NCBI GenBank assembly: GCA_964565775.1
Contig: CAZMGB010000005.1
Span: 112,460 to 176,459 of the forward strand
Direction of reading: 5' to 3'
From: CAZMGB01 sp964565775
GTDB lineage: Bacteria > Chloroflexota > Dehalococcoidia > DSTF01 > JALHUB01
Length of the DNA: 64,000 nt
Below are positions 57,258 through 64,000 of the stretch, in pieces (position 1 is the first letter of the stretch; each line of letters opens with the position of its first letter). The notes under the pieces are model-generated. The model ran no database searches and was not told where the DNA came from. It saw only the letters and a program-made list of their open reading frames with translations. Position numbers and translations under genes: made by a program.

Positions 57258-58046
57258 ATGCTCGGACGAAGGGTGGCCAGCGCAGCGGTGGGACTGCCCA
57301 TCGTCCTGGGCCTCACCGTCGCGGGTGGGCGCTGGTTCACAGCCGCCGTCGCCATCATCCTCTTCGTCGCCACCCTGGAGTTCCAGGCATCCCGGACGGG
57401 ATGGCGGCGCCCGCTCGCCCTGGGTGCTGCCGGCTGGGCGGCGGTGCTGGCCGTGGCCGCCCACACCGGCGGCGACTGGATGCTCTGGGCCGCCACCGGC
57501 CTCGTGGTCCTGCCCCTCCTGTGGGTCACCCTCACGGCCTCCCCCCAGGAGGGCCTCGACCAGTGGCTCTGGGCCGTGGGCGGAGTGCTCTACGTGGGCT
57601 GGCTGGGGAGCCACATCGTCCTGCTCCGCCAGGGGCCGGACGGCCGCGACTGGACGCTGCTGGCGCTCCTCGCTACCTTCGCCACCGACACGTCATCGTA
57701 TTTTGTGGGCAAGGCCCTGGGGCGCCGGTCCGTCGCCGGGCGCATAAGCCCGGGCAAGACGCTGGAGGGCTCCGTAGGAGGGCTGCTCTTCGGTGCGACG
57801 GCGGTGCTCCTGCTGAACTACTTCCTGGGGCTGCGAAAAGAGGCGGCCCTCATCGTGCCCGTCGCCGTACTTCTGCCCCTCGCCGCACAGCTAGGCGACC
57901 TCGCGGAATCGATGCTCAAGCGGGGGATGGGGATCAAGGACGCGAGCCAGCTCGTCCCCGGCCACGGCGGCCTGATGGACCGGCTGGACAGCGTCCTCTT
58001 CACAGTCGTCATGCTATACTACTTTGTGATGTGGGTAGTGCCGTGA
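57258..58046 (+). CDS. cdsA: Phosphatidate cytidylyltransferase
   Basis: 262 residues with about seven membrane spans. The C-terminal family signature is present: ESMLKRGMGIKDASQLVPGHGGLMDRLDS. It makes CDP-diacylglycerol for phospholipid synthesis in the cytoplasmic membrane. Its stop overlaps the dxr GTG start. Confidence 0.95.
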   Translation: MLGRRVASAAVGLPIVLGLTVAGGRWFTAAVAIILFVATLEFQASRTGWRRPLALGAAGWAAVLAVAAHTGGDWMLWAATGLVVLPLLWVTLTASPQEGLDQWLWAVGGVLYVGWLGSHIVLLRQGPDGRDWTLLALLATFATDTSSYFVGKALGRRSVAGRISPGKTLEGSVGGLLFGATAVLLLNYFLGLRKEAALIVPVAVLLPLAAQLGDLAESMLKRGMGIKDASQLVPGHGGLMDRLDSVLFTVVMLYYFVMWVVP

Positions 58047-59179
58047 AGGGGCTCGCGATTCTCGGTTCGACCGGCTCGATCGGCCGCCAGACCCTGGAAG
58101 TGGTGCGCCGATTGCGGGGTCGCTTCCGGGTGGTGGGGCTGGCGGCCGGCCACAACGTGGCGCTGCTCCAGGAGCAGACGCGCGAGTTCTCGTCGGCGCT
58201 TGTCTGCTGCGAGGATTTCACGGGCGATCTGAACGACGATCCCACCCCGAGAGACGCAGAACGCGTCTCCATGGAGGAGATGGCCTTCCACCCCGACGTC
58301 GACATTTTGGTAGTGGCGACAGCGGGCAAGGCGGGGCTTTCGCCAACCCTGTCAGCGCTGCGCGCGGGCAAGATGGTGGCCCTGGCCAACAAGGAGGCCC
58401 TGGTGATGGCAGGCAGCGTCATCACCAAGGCGGCGGCCGGGGCCCAGATCAGGCCCATCGACAGCGAGCACAGCGCCATCTGGCAGTGCCTCTGGGGTGA
58501 GGACCGGACGAGCGTCAGCAGCATCATCCTGACGGCTTCAGGCGGCGCCTTCCGCGACAGGTCGGCCGAAGAGCTGGCACTGGTCACGCCGGACGAGGCG
58601 TTGCACCACCCCACCTGGCAGATGGGAAGGAAGATCACAGTCGATTCCGCCACATTGTTCAACAAAGGACTGGAGGCAATTGAGGCCCGCTGGCTGTTTG
58701 GCGTCCCGCTGCCGAACATTAAAGTGGTGCTGCACCGGGAGAGCATCATCCACTCGCTCGTAGAGTTTGTCGACGGCTGCATCAAGGCTCAGCTAGGAAT
58801 ACCGAACATGCAGCTTCCCATCCAGTGCGCCCTTTGCTACCCGGAGCGGGTAGCGGCGCCATCGGCGTTCCGGCTCGACCTGACACAGTTGGGGAGGCTG
58901 CACTTCGACGTGCTGGACCTTGGGCGCTACCCCTGCCTAGCGCTGGCCCTGGAGGCCGGCCGGCGGGGAGGCACGTACCCCGCGGCCCTGGCCGCTGCCG
59001 ACGAGGTCGCCGTCGAGCACTTCCTGGCCGGACATATACGCTTTACGGACATCCCCCATGTCATCGAGGGAGCGCTTGCGGTTCACGACGACACCCCCGA
59101 GCCGACCCTGGACGCTATCCTGGAGGCCGACGCTCGGGCCCGCCACTGGGCCGAGGACTGGGTGAAGGCCAAGGCATGA
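58043..59179 (+). CDS. dxr: 1-deoxy-D-xylulose-5-phosphate reductoisomerase
   Basis: 378 residues from a GTG overlapping the cdsA stop. NADPH-binding motif LAILGSTGSIGRQTLEVV. Active-site blocks are VALANKEALVMAGSVI, IDSEHSAIWQCLWGE, LTASGGAFRDRSAEEL and TVDSATLFNKGLEAIEARWLF. It carries out the first committed step of the MEP isoprenoid pathway. It overlaps rseP by four bases. Confidence 0.96.
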   Translation: MKGLAILGSTGSIGRQTLEVVRRLRGRFRVVGLAAGHNVALLQEQTREFSSALVCCEDFTGDLNDDPTPRDAERVSMEEMAFHPDVDILVVATAGKAGLSPTLSALRAGKMVALANKEALVMAGSVITKAAAGAQIRPIDSEHSAIWQCLWGEDRTSVSSIILTASGGAFRDRSAEELALVTPDEALHHPTWQMGRKITVDSATLFNKGLEAIEARWLFGVPLPNIKVVLHRESIIHSLVEFVDGCIKAQLGIPNMQLPIQCALCYPERVAAPSAFRLDLTQLGRLHFDVLDLGRYPCLALALEAGRRGGTYPAALAAADEVAVEHFLAGHIRFTDIPHVIEGALAVHDDTPEPTLDAILEADARARHWAEDWVKAKA

Positions 59180-60518
59180 CGATCTTCGACTCCGTCGTTC
59201 CTTTCATCGCCATCATCGTCGTCCTTGTGCTCGCGCACGAGTTCGGCCACTTCATCACGGCCAAGCTCTCAGGCGTCAAGGTGCTGGAGTTCGGCATCGG
59301 ATATCCGCCGCGACTGTGGGCCATCAGGCGCGGCGAAACTGACTACTCGATAAACGCCCTGCCCCTCGGCGGCTTCACCCGTATGCTGGGCGAAGAGGAC
59401 CCCTCCGACCCGCGAAGCCTGGCGGCGAAGCCGCGCCCCATTCGGCTCGTCGTGCTCTCGGCGGGCTCGATCATGAACTTCCTGTTGCCCATCGTCCTCT
59501 TCACTGCCGGCTTCATGATCCCGCGGGAGGTGTCCGCGGGACGCGCGGTCATCCACGAGGTGATGCCGGGCTCCCCTGCGCAGGCGGCCGGCTTGAAGCA
59601 GGGCGATGTCATCTACAAGATCGACGGCCGCGACGTGAAGAACGTGCAGGAGGCCGGCTACGACATCCGACTCAACCTGGGCCAAACGGTCGACATCACC
59701 GTCAAGCGGGAGAACGAGTTCATAACGATCCCGGTCAAGGCCCGCTGGGCGGCGCCCGATATCGTCCACGTCGTTCAGCCCGGTGAGGATGTCATCTCAG
59801 TCGCAGAGGAGCTGGGGCTCAGCGTCGACAGCGTGAGGCAGGCAGCGGGCATAGAATCGACTCTAAAGGCCGGGCAAGCGCTCACAATCGGCCAAGGGCC
59901 GGACGCCATTGTCTTCGTGCCTCAGGAGGGAGAGACGGTTACCTCGGCGGCGAAACGCCTGGGCGTGAGCGAAGAGGCCGTCGCGGCCGCCGCGGGATTG
60001 CCCAACCCGTACAAGCTGGACGCCGGGCAAGAGCTGCGCTTCCCCCAGGGTCCCACGGGCATCATCATCGGCGCCCAGTATTTGTTCACTGAGAGGCAGT
60101 CCTACGCGCCCCTCAAGGCCTTCCGGCTCGGCGTCAGATCCACGTTTGATTCCCTCACCCTCTTCAGAAACGAGATAATCTCCTGGTTCAAGGGAGGGGG
60201 AGGGCCCAAGGTTGCCGGGCCGGTTGGCATCGCTCAGACCACAGGGGAGGTCGTGCAGAACGCGGGCTGGCGGTCCCTTCTGGAGTTCACCGCCCTTCTC
60301 AGCATAAACCTGGCGGTCATCAACATCCTGCCCCTACCGATGCTCGACGGCGGTCGTGTTGTCTTCGTACTCCTCGAGATCGTGCGGCGCGGCCGGAGGA
60401 TAGCGCCCCAAAAAGAGGCGCTGGTCCACCTCATCGGCCTGGCTGCGATCCTCATTCTGGCGGTGGTACTCAGCTACTTCGACGTCGTCCGCCTCATTCA
60501 GGGAGAGAGCCTCTTCAG

Positions 60519-60522
<4 letters not shown>
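59176..60522 (+). CDS. rseP: RseP-type site-2 protease with two LysM-like inserts
   Basis: 448 residues, about 90 longer than usual. The zinc motif HEFGH is in the first membrane span (VLVLAHEFGHFITAKLSG); the second catalytic Asp is in NILPLPMLDGGRVVFVLLE. Between spans lies one PDZ domain (about 115-190: EVMPGSPAQAAGLKQGDVIYKIDGRDV). It is then interrupted by two LysM-like repeats (about 196-238: VQPGEDVISVAEELGLSVDSV...LKAGQALTIG; and about 246-292: PQEGETVTSAAKRLGVSEEAV...LDAGQELRFP) before the PDZ end and last spans. LysM domains bind peptidoglycan, so the protease may sense the wall. The gene sits in the canonical dxr-rseP-ispG order. Confidence 0.9.
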
Positions 60523-61684
<1,162 letters not shown>

Positions 61685-61688
<4 letters not shown>

Positions 61689-61954
61689 GCTTTCCCGCCC
61701 TCGCCCTGGCGATCCTGGTGCTGCTGTGGGCCTCGCTGGCCGGCCTGAGCTGGCTGCTGGCGGCGGCCTGGCGAGGAGGGCAGCGGGTGCTCTTTGCGCT
61801 GCCGCTGGTGGTAGCCGGCGGCGTCGGCGGCGGCCTCCTGGTGCCGGCCCTCAGGCTCGATAACGGCCTGGGCGTCGTCGTCAGCCTTCCCGCCGCCGCC
61901 CTGGGTGGGCTGGTGCTGACCATCGTAAGCCTCAGGCTCCGGGGCCCCGAATAG
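61685..61954 (+). CDS. Small membrane protein after ispG
   Basis: 89 residues, three hydrophobic segments (about 4-24, 33-52, 63-84) and almost no loops. The ATG overlaps the ispG stop, so it is translationally coupled and ends the operon. Not recognised. Conserved linkage could be checked in relatives. Confidence 0.6.
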
Positions 61955-62040
61955 TCACGTCCCCCGCATTGCGCGCCATGCCCCCACCCCGCCGACCGGG
62001 ATGCGTCGGGCGGACCGGCCGGCCGCGCTGGTGGGCGGTA

Positions 62041-62634
62041 CTAAGATGGCAGAGGGGGGAAGAGGTTGACCCGGGGCTGTAAGGGCACCACGCGTGTGCG
62101 CGCTACCCAGTCGTGCAGGAACCTTCGTTGAAGTAGCATGAACGTGGCTGCTCCAGCGATACATGCCAGGCTCAGGGCCAGTTCGAGAGACTTCCATCTG
62201 CCAGTGGTCGCAGAGGAGCTGAGTGCATCACAAATCGCGAGGGCAGGGACGGGGAGGGAAAGCCAAAAGGTGGCGGCTCGAGTCAGACACTGCCACCATC
62301 TGGGATAGCCACCGTCGATTCGCGTCACGCGGAGTGCGACGGCTGACTTGCCTACGGTCTTCTGCCAGCGCGCCACGCCGATGACGTCGTAGAGAACAGG
62401 GCTGACAGTTCCGAGGAAGAAAGCACTGCCAGCAAGGGTCAGCACCACAACGGCGGCCGCTCCTTTTGGGTAACAGTCCGGGCTATCGGAAGGGCAGTCG
62501 CCGGCAACGAGGACGAAGCCGAAGCCCCACAACGAAATAAGGGTAAATGCGACGAGGGAACCGTCGATGAGGCGGGCGGCAGCCCTCCTGGCGACAAGGC
62601 GGATATCAGCGTCGGTAATAGGGGCATTCATCAC
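62041..62634 (-). CDS. RDD family membrane protein
   Basis: 197 residues. RDD signature: ARRAAARLIDGSLVAF (Arg and Asp in the first span), then SPVLYDVIGVARWQKTVGKSAVALRV and the final RRFLHDWVARTRVV. About four membrane spans. Function unknown; some members act as ion antiporters. It is convergent with the ispG operon. Confidence 0.85.
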   Translation of the reverse strand: MMNAPITDADIRLVARRAAARLIDGSLVAFTLISLWGFGFVLVAGDCPSDSPDCYPKGAAAVVVLTLAGSAFFLGTVSPVLYDVIGVARWQKTVGKSAVALRVTRIDGGYPRWWQCLTRAATFWLSLPVPALAICDALSSSATTGRWKSLELALSLACIAGAATFMLLQRRFLHDWVARTRVVPLQPRVNLFPPLPS

Positions 62635-63094
62635 GTCGTGCCCTCGGTTGGTGGCGATTCGCTGGAGGCGGCATCAACGGGGTCTGCGGAAACTTGCCAA
62701 GCAGAGCCGATCCTTCGATGTCCAAGATGACCTCTCCTGTGTAGCTTCGGCAGAGAAAGCCAAGGCTGCAGGCCTGACGGAAGACTGGCGCGGGCAGGGA
62801 AATTGTACATCGGCGGGCCAAGAGCCGGTGGAGTTATGGGCTATTCGTCAGAGCTGCGAATGCTCGATAACTGTGGCGGTTTCCTTGGGGGGTCGGGATT
62901 GTGGTGGTCAGCGGAGATGTTCGGATGTTTGGAAGGCAGGGCCTCTACAGCCTGTCGGCCGGGCTGAGCCTGCGGTGAGCCGCGAGCCCTTTCAGCTCAA
63001 GCCAATGGGCCTGTAGCTCGCGGCCTGCGGCTTCCTTCAAGCCCCAACGTTCGCTAACCTGGACTAGAGGACCAGTCAAGGAGCCCTGAGGCAG
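62635..63094. other. Intergenic region without recognised gene
   Basis: Short open frames occur on both strands but show no family resemblance, no ribosome sites and odd amino acid composition. I see no promoter or repeat worth naming. Confidence 0.5.
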
Positions 63095-63646
63095 ATGCTC
63101 TCCCTTTCGACGATGTGGGCGCAGCAGGAGCGCTTCGCCGACATCCGCGACTTCGCCCGCGCTGCCCGCGACCTGGGCTACGACGCCATCGAGGTCAACT
63201 ACACGGTCGTTCCGGAGGCGTTCGCGGCGCTGACCAACGGCAACATACTGCCCATATCCAGCGTTCACGCGCCCATGCCCCGCGTTCGGCACTCCGACGG
63301 CCGATGGAGCGACGCCCTCAACCTCGCCTCCGTCGACGAAGATGAGCGGCGGGCAGCAGTCGAGTTCGCCAGGCACACTATCGACCACGCCGCCGACACG
63401 GGCGTGCACCACATCGTGCTCCACCTGGGCGGCGTCAGCAACGAGATGCTCGCGCCCGAGCGGAAGCTGCGCCGCCTGTTCGATTCGGGGACGCGCGAAG
63501 GGCCGGAGGTGGCGGCGCTGCGAGAGGAGCTGCGCCGCGAACGGGCCGCGCGCGCGGCCCCCGAACACGCGGGCCCGAGAAGGACGCAACCGGGGCAGGG
63601 CGAGCCCGCCTCGGGGCGCGGGGGGCGCCGGGCCGCGGCCAAATAA
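63095..63646 (+). pseudogene. Sugar phosphate isomerase/epimerase-type TIM barrel, truncated
   Basis: 183 codons; the family (xylose-isomerase-like, AP endonuclease 2 fold) usually has 260-300. Residues 1-140 look good: MLSLSTMWAQQERFADIRDFARAARDLGYDAIEVNY, ISSVHAPMPRVRHSDGRW and THHIVLHLGG-type GVHHIVLHLGGVSNEM. From about residue 150 the sequence becomes Arg/Pro/Gly-rich without structure (EHAGPRRTQPGQGEPAS) and stops just before a dispersed hairpin. The C-terminal half with the metal ligands is missing, so the gene is probably dead or disrupted by rearrangement. Confidence 0.65.
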
Positions 63647-63665
63647 AGACGCTGGCAACGCCCTT

Positions 63666-63696
63666 GTCGGGGCGCGCCGCGGGCGCGCCCCTACGG
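63666..63696. repeat. Hairpin GGGGCGCGCC-GCG-GGCGCGCCCC
   Basis: A perfect 10-bp stem followed by CTACGG, reminiscent of the CGTAGG ends of the twin-hairpin elements. It lies directly behind the truncated TIM-barrel gene. Confidence 0.8.
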
Positions 63697-63811
63697 AAGA
63701 TTTACCATGAACCCATATGTGCGCTCTAAGGGGCGGACACGCAGGTCCTCCCCTGCAAGAGATTTTCATATTGGGGCGGCCATATCGGGCCATGTATGTT
63801 TGGTCTGCGTC

Positions 63812-63833
63812 GCACAGGCTGGAAAGCCTGTGC
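63812..63833. repeat. Hairpin GCACAGGCT-GGAA-AGCCTGTGC
   Basis: A perfect 9-bp stem with a 4-base loop. Similar palindromes are dispersed in many environmental genomes. Confidence 0.8.
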
Positions 63834-63930
63834 CACCGATTGATTGCGAGGCATTACGGGTGAATTGAGGCCTCGGGACATCGTTCTGAATAGTTGTTTT
63901 CCGGCCGGGGTCTTGTTATGTTCAAGTATT

Positions 63931-64000
63931 ATGGAACAGTCAGCCAGCGCCGTGTCCCGCCGGGCGAAGGAGATCACCCCCTTTCTGGTGATGGACATCC
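63931..64000 (+). CDS. PLP-dependent aminotransferase, 5' fragment
   Basis: Only the first 23 codons are in the window. The peptide MEQSASAVSRRAKEITPFLV and the following MDI match the start typical of class I/II aminotransferases (RA-x-xI-x-PF-x-VM-D-x-L). The identity of the amino acid substrate cannot be told. Confidence 0.55.
   Translation, partial: MEQSASAVSRRAKEITPFLVMDI

Larger units (their letters stand above)
63647..63930. other. Repeat-bearing intergenic region at the right edge
   Basis: No gene is supported. It holds two dispersed palindromes (annotated separately). Composition becomes more AT-rich toward the aminotransferase start. Confidence 0.5.

Noticed and set aside
62567..63016. 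Plus-strand frame of 149 codons after the RDD gene
   Set aside because: It partly overlaps the RDD gene in antisense, lacks a ribosome site and has no recognisable motif.
63726..63998. Minus-strand frame at the right edge
   Set aside because: It is antisense to the aminotransferase start and to a palindromic repeat.

Overview
The window looks like a scaffold from a GC-rich, uncultivated bacterium, most likely a Chloroflexota of the Dehalococcoidia type. This is inferred from gene style and family resemblance, not from a search. The clues are a T-box leader on leuS, DosR/NarL-type two-component signalling, lipoproteins with a classic lipobox, an NrtR-like Nudix regulator beside NAD genes, many small dispersed palindromes, and Chloroflexota-like versions of IspG, GreA and RseP. 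Two runs of N (10 and 100 bases) show that it is a scaffolded draft or metagenome assembly.

Region by region. 1-4.1 kb: a two-subunit CoA transferase, a PPOX-fold flavoprotein, a small secreted protein, a Bcp peroxiredoxin and a cupredoxin lipoprotein. 4.1-8.6 kb: a stand-alone receiver, a LuxR-type regulator translationally coupled to a triple-GAF histidine kinase, and a divergent universal stress protein, with DosR-like boxes upstream. 8.8-17 kb: HAD phosphatase and NAD synthetase, NYN nuclease, citrate synthase, a GreA fused to an integrase-type N-terminal domain, RsmG, a Yip1 protein and a CaiB/BaiF CoA transferase. 17.3-25.4 kb: tRNA-Ala, T-box leader, mgtC-leuS, a lipoprotein hydrolase, then rsmD-coaD-coiled-coil and a degenerate GH18 protein. 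25.4-33.3 kb: a second GreA lacking the usual catalytic acids, lysS, a 2H phosphoesterase, HAD, Nudix, serS, a HEPN-like protein, DUF1786 and DUF488. 33.3-39.9 kb: a cluster of modular secreted proteins sharing one unnamed cysteine-containing domain, including a matrixin-type metalloprotease. 40-45.2 kb: tRNA-Ser(UGA), sucCD, SRPBCC, tRNA-Ser(GCU), miaB and nrtR. 45.4-51.4 kb: an FG-GAP surface protein with an assembly gap, then nadA-membrane protein-nadB-nadC behind a strong promoter and a near-perfect palindromic operator. 51.6-62 kb: L,D-transpeptidase, dtd, FmdB, then the classic rpsB-tsf-pyrH-frr-uppS-cdsA-dxr-rseP-ispG block. 62-64 kb: an RDD protein, a truncated TIM-barrel gene, repeats and the start of an aminotransferase.

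The genes form several coherent modules: de novo NAD synthesis (nadA, nadB, nadC, distant nadE, probable NrtR control), TCA steps (citrate synthase, succinyl-CoA synthetase), isoprenoid and undecaprenyl supply (dxr, ispG, uppS), translation (three aaRS, S2, EF-Ts, RRF, Dtd, MiaB, RsmD, RsmG), and a possible hypoxia-type sensory module. The most unusual items are an RseP-type site-2 protease with two LysM-like repeats in its periplasmic part, the recurrent secreted domain (five copies), paired atypical GreA paralogues, a gene that appears to start at AUC, the nad operator, and several families of dispersed palindromes, some of them inside coding sequence.
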